Origin: Enoplolaimus lenunculus
Taxonomy: Eukaryota; Nematoda; Enoplea; Enoplida; Thoracostomopsidae
Reading direction: 5' to 3'
NCBI GenBank assembly: GCA_030248215.1
Contig: JASANG010000226.1
Coordinates: 24,523-88,522 of the forward strand
DNA: 64,000 nt
Every line of letters starts with the position of its first letter. The stretch's first letter is position 1. Shown here piece by piece: positions 46,070-58,700 of the stretch. A program made the position numbers and the translations under genes. The notes beneath the pieces are model-generated. The model was given only the letters and a program-made list of their open reading frames with translations, searched no databases and had not been told where the DNA came from.

Positions 46070-46253
46070 AAGCACTACAAGGGAGCCCCACCCCTGACAG
46101 GCGTCCACACCCTAACAAGATTTTATATGAACAATAGCCGTTAATGGTCAACTTGGATACGTATTTAAATTTAAAAAATTCACAATTTGAAAAATATTTT
46201 GATTCTCGCAAGGTGCGCCCAACCTAGAATTTGGGGGCCATGCTAGATTCCAC
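46070..46253 (+). repeat. Family J dispersed repeat, copy 3
   Basis: GGGAGCCCCACCCCTGACAG, CGTCCACACCCTAACAAG, AAAATATTTTGATTCTCGC and AGAATTTGGGGGCCATG. Its right part is overlain by a family D element. Confidence 0.55.
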
Positions 46254-46554
46254 TCCGCAAGAGTCAAATTCGACTCACTGAGCGACTCATGGAGTCGATT
46301 ATGACTCTGGCGGAGCCGAATTTTGACTCAGTTTGTATAGTCCGGAAAAGCCTATTTCGGACTCTCTCCGAAATTGGCTTTTCGGGACTATAAAAACTGA
46401 GTCAAAATTCGGCTCCGCAAGATTCAAATTCGACTCACTGAGCGACTCATGGAGTCGATTATGACTATGGCGGAGCCGAATTTTGACTCAGTTTGTATAG
46501 TCCGGAAAAGCCTATTTCGGAGACTGTCAATTTGGCTCACCATTTTTCGCAGTG
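46251..46554. mobile_element. Family D foldback MITE, tandem dimer
   Basis: A segment of about 110 bp (GCAAGAGTCAAATTCGACTC to AAAGCCTATTTCGG) starts at 46257 and again at 46417, 160 bases apart, with only a couple of differences. The right end is intact (CACCATTTTTCGCAGTG followed by TA); the left end is missing. Confidence 0.82.
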
Positions 46555-48074
46555 TAGCAGGGCTTTGTTAGTCACTTCATCGCTGAATGCAAGATTTTCT
46601 GTCCGGTGTAACTTTGTGTAAAGACTGAGTTGAAATTGATTAGAGCAGCAGCCAGGTAATCCGTACGTTGTCGAGCGGCCCCGCATTCGCAACAAATTTT
46701 GGTGAGAGTCTCACAGTCTCAGTATGAGGTTGAAATAAGTTGAATTCCAATTTAAGTCAAAATTTATATTTAAGTTTTGTAGTTTTGACTTAAGTAGGAG
46801 GCTTTCAACGCGTATTTTAGCATTGCCAAATAAAACAATATTTGCTGAAGTCTGCGCTAATTTTGAGCAAATAGTGATAACCTTAAAATGGGGGCTGTTC
46901 GTACCTCCAGGCGCTGCCAATTTATTTAAAATTTTGACCCGTAGAGCAAAGTTTTTTGACTTAAGTCCAAAATCGGCTAAGTCAAAGGTCGACTTGAGTC
47001 ATGCTTAGCAGCCCAGCCAATATCTTGTCTAACATATATTACACCATACCATGCACACCTTTATCTTTAAGGTAACGCAAAACTTGCTCAATCTCGTATC
47101 TTTAGGGGAATCTTAGGGGTAACGCAGAATACCCTCAATGGTATGGAGCACATCCTCAGTTGCCATCCACTCCGTTTGCCAAGCCGGGGTGACAGTAAAG
47201 ACTCGTAAATTTCGTAAATTTTTACTTGGGAAACTTAACACAAATTTTAATATTCGAAATTTTACTTTTTAAAACTATACTGACCGGCCAATCGCGTATG
47301 TATTTTGTGTATTTGAAATTTGTTTTTGTAAGTATCTCGTCAAAAGGTTACGTAAAAATGTAAAATTCGTAATTTTTAGTATATCCTATTAAAATTGGGA
47401 GTCCGAAAAATTACTTGCTAAAAGACTTAAATTGAATCTTGAGTTCAAAGTTGACGTAACCTATGATATCTGAAATACTTGTAATGTCAAAAAATAAGTT
47501 TGGTTGTTGCCGTCTGATTTATTCAGCATTAAAATAAATATTAGTTGATAAGTCTTATAATTAGATTTTGAGATTAAACCGGACGTAAGCTGCACAGTTC
47601 TAAACATATACCGTAGGACTTCATATTAAAATTTTCAAAAAATATTCGAAATCAACAAATAGGTTCCTGAGAAACAGAGGACTCTTAAAAGAGATGGGTT
47701 CCAGGCGGCCTCAAAAATAGACCAGAGGAAGATTTACGTGTTTCAAAAGTGACAGGACACAAAAGTTGGAACCGAGGCAAAGAGATCAGAATATACCGCC
47801 ACAACGATGTATGGTCTTCTAGCAAATATGACAAATTTAACTTCAAGACTAGAATATAATATTAGGGCATGAAGCTGAAATATAAGTAACATCTGTAATG
47901 GTTTTTCGTATTTAAAGTCATTTGTATTCAAATTTAATGTTGGTAGAAAAAATATTTAAGGCGTTCATCGAGGGGAAAGGGACACGGAATTAACACGCGG
48001 CTATATAATATGGAGTTTAGTTGAAGCCAATTTTTAAAAATAGATTAAAAGATTGAACTTAGGAAGACAATGGC
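46555..48074. other. Unassigned sequence
   Basis: No gene or bounded repeat was supported. Confidence 0.4.
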
Positions 48075-48302
48075 AAATGGTAAAACTTTAAGTACGCTGT
48101 AAAGTTTCAAACTCAAAAGATTTGATCATAGAGTCATTTATGCGCTACAATTAGGGCTAATTGACATTTGTGGACTCTAATTAGGGTTTATGGACTCTAT
48201 CCGCTTACGGACTCTTATTTGGGCTACGGACTCTTTTTGATTGGGACTCAAAGTGGGGACCCCCCAGTTATTGCTCCCACTCTTTTTCGGGTCACTACAG
48301 TA
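48075..48302 (+). mobile_element. Family F element, right half
   Basis: AGTCATTTATGCGCTACAAT, TTGACATTTGTGGACTCTAA, GGGACTCAAAGTGGGGACCC and the right end TTTTTCGGGTCACTACAGTA. Confidence 0.78.
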
Positions 48303-48792
48303 TGGTGTTAGCAGTGGAATATTGTTGAAGATTTGCCACTGTATTGCGAAGTTCAATATTTCAATCTATTTTTCGAAATTGGTGTCAACTAAACTAGCAA
48401 ATTTCGGTACGACACTGATGTTTACTGGCATATTTGCATAATAACTAAAGTAGTATTATTTGTTTTGTCATACTTGTGTATATCGTTATAATTCCTGTAT
48501 CAGGAATCTGTATTCATTTTAAAAATAGAATCAAAATTTCGAAAATGCAATATAAATGGGCAACATATACCATTTAACATCTTATAAAACTCGTTCCTAA
48601 GCAATGGTCAATGCCCCGGCTTACCAGCTCTACCCCCAGGAAAGCCACAGGCATGGGTTTCCGAGCCAACTCAATTAGACTTATGAATTCAAAATGTTTT
48701 GCTCATTCGCCACACTTCATGTAAACCATAGCATTATATTCACGATTATTTACCTGTTTTCGGCGGTGCTGCATTTGTGCAGGTAGTCCCTT

Positions 48793-49004
48793 CACTGCAA
48801 AAAAGTGGTGAGTCAAATTGACTCTCTCCCAAATAGGCTTTTCTGAACTACACAGATTGAGTCAAAATTCGACTCCGCCAGACTCAAATTCGGCTCACTG
48901 AGTTGCACGATTGACTCTAGCGGAGTCGAATTGGACTCAGTTTGTATATTCCCGAAAAGCCTATTTCGAAGAGACTCATTTTTGCCTCACCATTTTTCGC
49001 AGTG
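48793..49004. mobile_element. Family D foldback MITE, copy 8
   Basis: CACTGCAAAAAAGTGGTGAG to CTCACCATTTTTCGCAGTG; flanks are TT rather than TA, so the duplication has decayed. Confidence 0.85.
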
Positions 49005-49380
49005 TTGGATCATCCGTAACACCTATGGATGACTGACACTTTTGAAGGGTTCCATGTTACAGGGTGTAAAAAGGTACTCTAACACCTGAGCCCCGGTACT
49101 GGTGATTTTGCAAAGTGTTGAGCGTTGATAGAACCGGGCGGACAAACGTTAAAACACAAAACCATTTGCCTAACTACAAACCTTGTTAGGTCTGGTATTA
49201 AACAGTACTTGAAAAGAACAAATTATTGGAGCTTCAAGCCGCTGGTTCTTTAACATAAGCTCAGATGATTTTACCACGTTCGAATTGTGGGTGATCTTTG
49301 ATGCGACGTGAAAAAATGGTTAAACATAAAAACTCCAAGTTTTGAATTTGATTATCTATCACTATGTTCATTGTGTTATA

Positions 49381-49746
49381 GGCAAATATTCTCAAATGCG
49401 TATAGTAACACCAGTTGGAATCGTGTCATAAAATAAAACGCTATTTTAAACGCTTTTCGTGCTTTACATAGCAGCTTTTAAAACGCTTTTTTTGTAGCAG
49501 GGGAAATGATTCGCTAGTACTAAAAAGCTGTTAGGTGACCACGTTTTGGCGTTTGTCAAATATCTATTTTAGCATTTAACAAACAGACGAAGTACTGTAA
49601 TGTCGGATGCCCAAATTGCACAGAAGTAGGACAAATTAAACACAAAAACGATGCTTTATTATAAACCTCACCATTGATTGGCTGGAAAGCTAAAAGAACT
49701 ATCTTTAGCTAGCGATAGGTGCTACACACATTTGAGAATATGGGCC
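49381..49746. mobile_element. Family O inverted-repeat element, best copy
   Basis: Left GGCAAATATTCTCAAATGCG and right CACATTTGAGAATATGGGCC are inverted repeats. Subterminal GCTAGCGATAGGTGCTACA matches the ends seen at 13.7, 16.7, 29.2 and 50.5 kb. ATA flanks both sides. Confidence 0.7.
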
Positions 49747-50125
49747 ATAATCGCTACGTTTTTGAATTGCACATTTCTATAATTATTTGTTTTGCGTAGT
49801 TTAAATGTTAGCACTATATTATATATATTGTTGTTTTATTGGATAACTTATGTTAATAAAATATATCTTAAGACGGGTACCGGATACATATACTTCCGGA
49901 TACGTCAACGTTCAACTATTATAGTGGAAGCCTAACTTGGTGTTTCACGTTCCTATGTGAACAAATTGACTACTCTCATCGCTGTTATATTTGTGTTTAT
50001 TTCAAATTCCAACGAATCGATTATACCAAAGAAATAGTGACATTTTTGCTTAGTAAGAAAAACTCTCAGGGTGGAATCCAAATTAAAATTTGATACTTAA
50101 AGTTATATTGTGTTCCTAACATTGT

Positions 50126-50275
50126 GGCCCAAGTAAAGATCAGTGGCGGAATGTTTTTCTGCTGGACTGCAATATAGAGTGTGCTAAAGTTTTAGACTAT
50201 TTTTTGCTTAGTTTTAGGTTTTGGCTTAGGAATATGCTTCTACTGCTGTTACGACCCTGTGCTATACCATCGGCC
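50126..50275 (+). mobile_element. Family A MITE, short core
   Basis: GGCCCAAGTAAAGATCAGTG to ACCCTGTGCTATACCATCGG-CC, subterminal AGTTTTAGACTATTTTTTGC. ACATTGT lies directly on both sides, seven or eight bases of target duplication. The TTAGGC core is down to about two words. Confidence 0.82.
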
Positions 50276-51070
50276 ACATTGTTTAATAACAATAACAGTT
50301 AGTAAATAGATTTTCAAACAAGTGAACTATGGCGTGCAACTGCGTGTTTCAGCTTCTGCTCGCACAATAGGACCTATTAAAAAGTGTGCTAAATTTTGAA
50401 ACGTTAACTTACAATTAGCTGGTTCAAAAACGAATATACAAGACCGATCCCTGTTAACTGGTGAAAGATGCTACAAACATTTAAAAATATGGTCAATAAA
50501 CTCAATACCGTTTAAGTCAGTGCTGAATCGGCATAGATTTCAATCAAACTTTTGTACTCTCATGAAATGAATTTTACTTATTAATATGAAATAATAAACT
50601 GTGTGTAGATACATTTGATTTTCAGGTTTCGTTGTCTCTTGTATATATATTACATAAAAAATATTGCGTTTGTTTTTGTATTGCAATAAAACCGTTCGTA
50701 TTTAGCGCAGTTTTGTTATTAGCGTGGCAATATTTGATCGTGTCAAACTTGCGTTTCAGCCAGGCAAACTGAAAGTTCTGAATAGCTGTTGTTTTACTCG
50801 CTATCTTGAGCCGAGAATTTGTTAAATTTAAACTATTCCCGTATCTCAATTCTTTATTAAATCGTTTAGTAAAAAAATTTTGGTCATTTTTGTAAATTTT
50901 TCGAATTTCAATTTTTACGAGCTTCACTTTTACGTTTATTCATTTGGCTGACTATAAAGTTGTTTGGTTCAAAAATTTATATATATGCAGAATTGTTTGA
51001 AAAACACAGCAAACGTTTGAAAACTTCGTTAGACTGCATTTTGAATTACAGCGATATATCTGTTCAGCCA
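50276..51070. other. Unassigned sequence
   Basis: A family O end fragment (TTAACTGGTGAAAGATGCTA) stands near 50454. Otherwise nothing recognisable. Confidence 0.4.
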
Positions 51071-51483
51071 CACTGTAAACTGCATATTAATCAACTCAAA
51101 CGGAAAATTAGTTTGTTAACAACAGAAAACTTTTTAGCACACTCTGAATTTCGCTGATACTTGAGTTTAGTTGATTCCGAGGAAGTTGATTAATTAAATC
51201 AGAATGAGTTGAATCAACTCAGAATTCTGACTTTTGATATTCCTAACTGAGACTGAGTGATTTAACTCAATGACATGAATATACTCAGAAGCCTGTGCTC
51301 TGAATTATGTCTTTCAAAGCTCAGAATTCTGAATTGATTGCATTCTTTCTGGCTTAATTAATCAACTCACACGGAATTTAAATACGCTAAGAGCTAGTTA
51401 ATGTTGTATATTAACTGAGAAATAACCAAAAACGACTAATTCGCTCTCTGAGTTGATTAATCTACTCATCCGAATTTACAGTG
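51071..51483. mobile_element. Family E foldback element, copy 2
   Basis: CACTGTAAACTGCATATTAA-TCAACTCA to AATCTACTCATCCGAATTTA-CAGTG. Central repeats of GAGTTGATT/AATCAACTC match the copy at 32.3 kb. Confidence 0.75.
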
Positions 51484-51744
51484 CACATGTTTTATCTCCA
51501 ATGATATTTGCAAAATATAAACAAAAAACACAAGGTGCAAGTTATGACCGCAGAAGCTTTTGTAATTGGTCTTTCACGTTAAAATGCACACACATTTGTA
51601 AAAAAATTCCCTCCATTTTGGGCGTTAGCGTTGTCCCTACTTACCCACTTTCTTTGTACACTGCCTCACATGTCCATATTTTATTGTCTATGCCTTTTGA
51701 GCGAAGCGAAACGAAGCGTTTTATGTTTTGTACTCTGGGGTCGA

Positions 51745-51775
51745 AAGGTGGATGTCCGTCCGTCCGTCTGTCCGT
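51745..51775 (+). repeat. GTCC simple repeat
   Basis: GTCCGTCCGTCCGTCTGTCC and following bases, ahead of the dispersed repeat at 51.8-52.5 kb. Confidence 0.8.
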
Positions 51776-51895
51776 CTAATCATAGGAACGGCTGAACCGA
51801 TTCTGATATACTTTTTATTTGAAAGCCAATTATTCTGGGGTGTTAACCTCGCATTAGGGTTTTTAAATTTAAGCTGTTTATTAGCTATAGGCTAA

Positions 51896-52530
51896 TTTGC
51901 ATAATTAATTAAGCCTAAATTAGGACTTTCTACATTATTTCACTAATTATTACAATTACAAGCAATCTAATTTCAGCATTAAAGGATTTTTGGGTGCGAG
52001 AAATCTGTATAGACTAATAATTGAGTCAATAGATAGTTTGCATATTAATAGCAGTTTATAAGCCTAAATTAGGACTTTTTACAATATTTCACTAATTATT
52101 AAGGTTAAAAGCAATATAATTTCTGCATTAAAGGGTTTTTAGTTGCGAGGAATTTGAATAAATTGTTTACAAACCTCCAAAACCGGTAATTGAAAGTTAG
52201 CTAATAGCTAATTTGCATATTAGCTTAATTGACAAGGCAAAACCAGGACTTTTTAAATTATTTCAATAATTATAAGGTTTTACTGAAGGTTTTTGGGTGC
52301 GAGGAATGCGAATAGATTGTTGACAAACCTCCAAAATTGATAATTGAATAGTTAGCTAATAGCTAATTTGCATATTAGCTTAATTGACAAGACAAAACTA
52401 GGACTTTTGAAATTATTTCAATAATTATTAGGGTTTACTGAAAGTTTTTGAGTGCGAGGAATCTGAATAAATTGTTTACAAACCTCCAAAGCCAAAAATA
52501 TAGTTAGCTAATAACTAATTAGCATATTAG
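51896..52530 (+). repeat. Diverged tandem repeat, units of 141-175 bp, four copies
   Basis: TTTGCATATTA starts at about 51896, 52037, 52212 and 52367, with a fifth partial start at 52519. Each unit contains AGGACTTTTT, ATTATTTCAATAATTA and GGTGCGAGGAAT words. A single diverged unit also lies at 58131-58250. Confidence 0.8.
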
Positions 52531-52620
52531 CTTAACTGCTTACGTGTGTTCGAGCTTCGCTCAATACATGTAGTCCCACTACGACTGGTAGATAATGAAT
52601 ATGGTCTAGGCATGCATATT

Positions 52621-53065
52621 TACTGTATTGACCGAATAAGAGGCGGGGGGGCTAACAAGAGGGGGTCCCCATTTTGAGTCCGAATCAATAGGAGTCCGTA
52701 TCCCTAATAAGAGTCCGTAAGAGGATAGATTCCCTGAACCCAGAGTCCACAAATGTCAATTAACCCTAAATGTAGTGATTAAATGACTCCAGGACCAAAT
52801 AGTTTGAGTTTGAAACTTTAATGCGTACTTAAGTTTTGAAAGTACATTCCTAAATATATCCTTGAATTATCGCTCAGGCGATTGACACAAGACAAATAAA
52901 CGTTTAATTCAACGGATAATTGCAGTACCGGATATACATCAGTAACGAAGGGCGGCGGAGCGTGGGTTAAAAATAAATAACAGTCCGTAACCGAATAACA
53001 AGGGGGAGTACCCTCTGGAGAGGTCAAATAAATATCACTCCTCCTCATATTCATGTCACTACACT
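52621..53065 (-). mobile_element. Family F MITE, full length, reverse orientation
   Basis: TACTGTATTGACCGAATAAG at one end and ATATTCATGTCACTACAC at the other. The interior is colinear with the reverse complement of 17369-17749, with an additional segment present (AACGAAGGGCGGCGG) that the copy at 35.3 kb shares. Confidence 0.82.
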
Positions 53066-53252
53066 ATTCGTCCTGACATCATTATCAGGAACCGTTATTG
53101 TGCGTAGTCTCTCTGAAGGGACACAATTTTGTGTTGAATAATGTGTGTTTACATATGTGTGCACGTGTAATAACTTAAGACGTTATAAATGTCCTGGCAT
53201 CCTACAGACAACAATTATTTGTCCAGACACCCTTCCGACAGAGTCTGGGTAA

Positions 53253-53930
53253 TTAACACTCCGATATTGATTTGACATCAACATAAAGTTTTGTGATCTA
53301 AATAGTGGATATGACGACAAAATGTGAATGCCACATGTCATTGGCTTACAAATCGCTGTTCTCAAGTGATCATCGCATACAATTCACCATACGTCACATG
53401 ATACCCTGATGATATTCCAAAATTTTGCCAAAAATATACGATACCCAGGACAATGTATTTGCGCGCACTAATAAAATAGTAAACAGTTAATACATAATGG
53501 CTGGGTACTGAAATGTTACTTAAGTATTTACTTAGGTTATACTTAAGTAATTACTTAAGTCGCCACCTTAAGCAAATACTTCAATTTTCGAGCAAAAACA
53601 AACGCCAAATGTCTACCATCGTCATAAAGTAATTGTTTTGCTTTTTATATTGAAGAGAGGCCACTCTACAATTTCAATTTGACCAAATTTAGTATGCCTA
53701 AATGATAAATTTATAATTTATCAAATTTAGTCAGCGACTTAGGTATTTACTTAACTTACGTGCGCCCTTAAAGACGACTAAATGGTTAAGTAAATTAACA
53801 CGTACTTAAGTACTAAGTCGTACTTATATATGCAGGCTTTTGGAAACAGCCAACGTGGCATAAATGATAACGAATGTTGAATTAGCTTTTATTTTTGTAC
53901 TTCTGGTGAAAATTATAAATCACGTACATA
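53253..53930. mobile_element. Family B element, degraded copy 3, split by a family C repeat
   Basis: TTGACATCAACATAAAGTTT, CATTGGCTTACAAATCGCTG and AATAAAATAGTAAAC are colinear with 500-735 of copy 1. The match resumes with GAATGTTGAATTAGCTTTTA after about 350 bp of ACTTAAGT-rich sequence. Both terminal inverted repeats are missing or unrecognisable. Confidence 0.65.
53505..53850. repeat. Family C repeat, copy 2 (ACTTAAGT-rich)
   Basis: GTTACTTAAGTATTTACTTA at the left and GTACTTAAGTACTAAGTCGT at the right; inserted within a family B relic. Confidence 0.55.
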
Positions 53931-54676
53931 AACTTGCTATTTTTCATTATAGATATGCTAATGTCGCTAACTCGTTACTATACGTGCACTCTGGATGTCC
54001 ATCGTCCCCCATACTGTTTTAAAAAGGCTAGCTATACTGTTATTGCGCAACTGTGTGCGGAAATTTCATCTCTAAATAAAAACTGTCCGCATAGAGTTTA
54101 TTGCATTGACGGACATTTTGTATACTGTTTGCGCATTATGTTAATATTAAATATAGAGTTGCGTGAACTGTCGGACTTTACCGTTACAGTCTAAAATGTG
54201 TCGCCGAAAAGCGCTAAGTATTAAGATTCTAAATTTCTCGAAAAAGAATTTCCGTGAAACTCTATGATATCCGCGATTGGCAGCGATACTATTGGAAAAT
54301 GAAGGGTTTCGATAAATCTTAAGCCGGACAAGCTAGCTATTGAAGTTCTTTTGGGAGGGGACATTTTGTGTGCTGAGTGCACGTATGGTAACGTGTGAGT
54401 GAAATAAAAGTAATATTTTTGAAAAACCGGTGAATATATGCAAGCCTCAATTGAGTTGGCAGTAAAATAACCGGAAGTGGCCATGTACTAAGGTGGTCCT
54501 TTTCATTATCCGCGAATATTACCCTGGATATTTGGATTTTGGTAAATCGGGATATTACCCTGGAATTTGGGATTTTGGGAAATTTTGGCAAAAATCTCGT
54601 ACATGTCTGCTGCTCATCCAAACCTTTCCGATAGAATTGATACCTGAAAACTGCTAAGTTATTTAGTATTTCATTC
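53931..54676. other. Unassigned sequence
   Basis: Frames open at 53934-54194 have no supporting motif. Nothing else seen. Confidence 0.35.
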
Positions 54677-54679
54677 TAA

Positions 54680-55110
54680 TGCGGGATTCACGTTATAACC
54701 GGGGCAGGCAGGACACGGTTTGTCGCATGATGATTCGACGTCAACGTAAAAATACTAAATACACCCCTGCAAAGCAAAACGTGTCCGACACAAAATAGCT
54801 TACAACCACAGATTTATAATTCAAAAATTCCAATTTCACATTCTAACATATGAATATTTTCAACGGGACAATTTATGTAAATGATAATTCCTCAAGCATG
54901 CATGCATTTGAAAATATATTATTCGATATTCGCAGACGATACCTCAATATCATATGATATTGGTGAACAAAAGGTGACCTACACGTGATATAGCTGACAA
55001 ATACAGATTTTTGAATACGATATGGGATATACAAGAAGACGAACTGTGTCCCAATAGTCTAGTAGGAACAACGTATTTCAAGCTGCTCCCATTATAACGG
55101 GAACACCGCA
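54680..55110. mobile_element. Family B element, copy 2
   Basis: TGCGGGATTCACGTTATAAC to ATTATAACGGGAACACCGCA, flanked by TAA and TGA (a degraded 3-bp duplication). Only one TCATATGA palindrome remains. It ends 450 bases before the CDC20 start codon. Confidence 0.78.
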
Positions 55111-55560
55111 TGAGTTATTACTGACTGGTGTTTGAGTGAGGTATTTCACTTCCGACTGCACCCTGCTTGATACACCGACACAAGTGTAATCGTTCAGGTT
55201 TTGAAGCTTGTGTTGTAAAAACACGTAGCTAGCTCGGTGGCAGTTTAATTATCTGGATTGGTAGATTATTGTACCTGTTACAAACATTGTCATTCATGAA
55301 GCTTTTTGCTTTGCTTGGGCACAAAATCAAAAGTCAGGCAGTCGCTGTGCGTTTCAATTATTTTCTCGTTTTAATAAATACCTCTTTTGGAAGGTCATTA
55401 TTTTTGTTTTGAGTTTTGGTCTGAGTTCAAACAAAGTTCCGCGCGGTTTTCATTCATACGCAGCGTCTGCATACTTTTTAATAGTTGTGACTTGGTACGT
55501 GTTGGAAAGAAATAACGATTTCCACATTCAAACTGTTAAACTGGTGTTAATTCTACAATT

Positions 55561-55714
55561 ATGCTTGCGCGCGACTCGTGTCGTGATCTCACAAACACAA
55601 GTTGTGCATCGTTTATTGGTTCTTCAAAGACTCCTACTGCAGGTCGAGTACTAGCCAATAAGCGCGCATCAGGAAGTGAAGGTCGGAATCGGCATGCGAA
55701 AACTCCTAACAAGA
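55561..55714 (+). CDS. cdc20: CDC20 exon 1 (predicted)
   Basis: From ATG (in-frame TAA 24 bases upstream) to AAG-A|GTGAGT; 51 codons plus one base. The peptide is basic with SSKTPTAGR and HAKTPNK, Thr-Pro sites of the sort phosphorylated in CDC20 N-termini. The ATG choice is inference. Confidence 0.7.
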
Positions 55715-58700
55715 GTGAGTTTTAACTCGTGTTGATTTATTCCATATTCATTCAATATTTATTATATTAGGTGAAAACTATCTTTTCGTTTTGAAAAATC
55801 TTAAAAGTCATTGCTAAACGATAAATACATATATTTTCCTTTTTCAGATGCGCTTACACCAAGTCGTAATGCAGCATTAACTGGAGCAAATGGAAAGAAA
55901 CCAGGAAATAACGCATGTGACCGCTATATTCCAAATCGATCAGCGTCAGACTTTGATCTCGCCCATTATATGGCCACCAATTTCAATAATTCAGCCAACG
56001 TAAGTTGCAGTTACAAAAATCAGAAATGCAACCACGACCCGGAGCTTCATACAATCAAAATTCAAAAGCCGGATCCCGACTCGGAATTTTTCCAAATTAT
56101 AGTCTTCATATAATTATAACTTCTAACCCCGAGGTCGCTTTTTGCTGTGTTCGGGGCTTACCAACCGATAACTGTTTGCTGTCGAAGATGGCATCAAAAA
56201 TTTCACAGGTATGTTTGCCTTTGCTCAATCGCGAGGTGCCCTTAGGTCGTCGAGTTGAACACGCCGTAGACTGAGGTAGTTTGCCACTGGATATTGACCT
56301 TGATGCGTTTTGAGCAGAGTGCGACTGGATATCCGGTTTCGGTTTAATATCCGGGAAAAACTGATATACGTATCCGGTTCCCGTATCTGGTATGGACCAG
56401 CCGAATACCTGTTGTGGTGCCCAATATCATAAATTTGCTTTTTACACGTGAGTATCCAAAACGTTTTTCTGTGATTACATTTCTTGCAAGTTAAGAACTT
56501 CTGGTTTTATTCTTTTAGTTACTTTTAACTTAAGTAAACCAGAGAGAATTAAACGCATTTTACATTAAATAATTTCGGTTTATCATCGGCAATTATGAAC
56601 CTTATAACACACGAGAACCTTGAGCACGGCAAAAATACAGCGAAAAAGTAGGGATGTCTCGATACCAAAGTGTTTGGCGATACCGATGCACATTCTTATT
56701 TTGAAATTTTGCCGATACCGAACCGATGCCGATTCCAACTTTAGTACACTATGCTTAATAAACACATAGAATACTACATTACATCATTATGTGAAGACTT
56801 AAACCCTAACCATCGTTAAACGATTATAATTTTATAAGAATGGCTTATTTCAATAAATCTTTTCAAACACAAACGCAACAGAGATAACAGATTTCCTTTA
56901 TCTGAAGACTTAAACCCTAACCATCGTTAAACGATTATAATTTTATAAGAATGGCTTATTTCAATAAATCTTTTCAAACACAAACGCAACAGAGATAACA
57001 GATTTCCTTTATCTGAAGACTTAAACCCTAACCATCGTTAAACGATTATAATTTTATAAGAATGGCTTATTTCAATAAATCTTTTCAAACACAAACGCAA
57101 CAGAGATAACAGATTTCCTGACCAGACACACTGATATGCGCCCAGAATTGAAGTTGATATCATTCCAACTGACTGTTATGTGCAAAAAATATCGGCAAAG
57201 AATCGGCAATTTTTTGCAGTGCCCATGCCGATGTCACACTCGCGAAAAGTGTCGTTTATTACCTTTGCCGATCCGATTAATCGGCACATCCCTAGCAAAA
57301 AATAAATTATATACGATATCCGCTTCCTGTTCCGGTAAAAAAATTCAGTATCCTGTTCCGGTATCCGGTAAATTAACATCCGATTGCATCCCGATTCTGG
57401 ATTCCAGCCAGCGGTTGAACTAAAAGAGAATGCTAATGTTGCACAGAAATAAAACTTAGCACAACAGCTAGCAATGCTTTAGGTACTTGAAATTTATCAA
57501 ATCTTCTGCTTCTAATAAACACATATCCAAATTTCTTGAAAATCGTCTCAAAATACCCCATTTTCTCACATGTTCACTGAGTGCCTGTATGTAACTGAAA
57601 TACCGAACGCATACGCTGCAAATTTAATAAATACATGACGATATTTGCGTATGTAACAGGGTTTCATTCGATAGGAATAAGTTTTGCCGGGACTCGAATA
57701 GGAATTGATTTTTTTGCTGGAACAGAAACCGGAATTTAAAATAATTTTCATCGCTGCACTAGCCAAAATTGCCTTAATTAACAAAACTAAGTTAATTACA
57801 AAAACACTCATTTCGAAGTAAAGATTTTTCAAAGCCAAAGTTTCCAATATTTAAATGATTACGATTAATTTGATGCAAAACAGCAAAAATTTCTGTTTCG
57901 CGGCTTTCAATGCAGGAACAGGTACAGGAATTGAAGTTTTGCAGGAATTCAGGCCGGAACGGGAACTTCGGTGAAACCAGCCCTGGTACATGAAAATATA
58001 ATTTTGTACCGAAATAATACATACATTGTGTTTGGTACACTTTCACTTCGCTCGCGAGTTTTCTTTCAATAGGCCGGAATCTAATTTCCGTAGAAAAAGG
58101 GTTTATACGTAACTAAATTACTTAGCAAATAGGTAATTTGCATATTAGCTAAGCTAGTTAAGCCTAAATTAGGACTTTTTATATTATTTCACTGATTATT
58201 AGGGTTACACGCAGTCAAATTCAGCTCTAAATAGTTTTCCTCTGATGGGTGGCAGGAAAAATCTTATTTAGTCGTGCCTGAACGCTTGTATGTATACATG
58301 TAAACACACATCGCACTTGCTATCAATTACGTTACATGCAATGAAAATGAAAAAATGTGCAAAACATGTGTTAGACGTACCGGCGTGCCAAATAACGCTA
58401 CTGAACTAGAACCGGGGGACAAATCGGGTTTGCGTGTTCCCTCCACGACGACCCCCCATGTATGCGCGTGACGTGAGTTCTTTCGTTATCTATGTTCAGT
58501 CAAGGGTGGTTAATTAGTATTTTTGTTTTATAACTGAAGGAACTAAATTTGTTTATGTATATCATATCCATATATATATATTAATTATGTTATATTTTTG
58601 TCTAGATCACTGGAAATGCAAATCCACAACAGTTGGAGTATCAAAAGCTTGTGAGCGACGCGTTGAACGGAGGAGTGACTGCACCCCGTGACGATGATAG

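Larger units (their letters stand above)
56000..58605 (+). other. CDC20 intron 2, filled with repeats
   Basis: 2606 bp. Holds TATCCGGTTCCGG-type repeat fragments (56315-56400, 57300-57375, 57655-57990), a hAT-like element with a threefold tandem repeat, and one unit of the repeat known from 52 kb. Confidence 0.8.
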
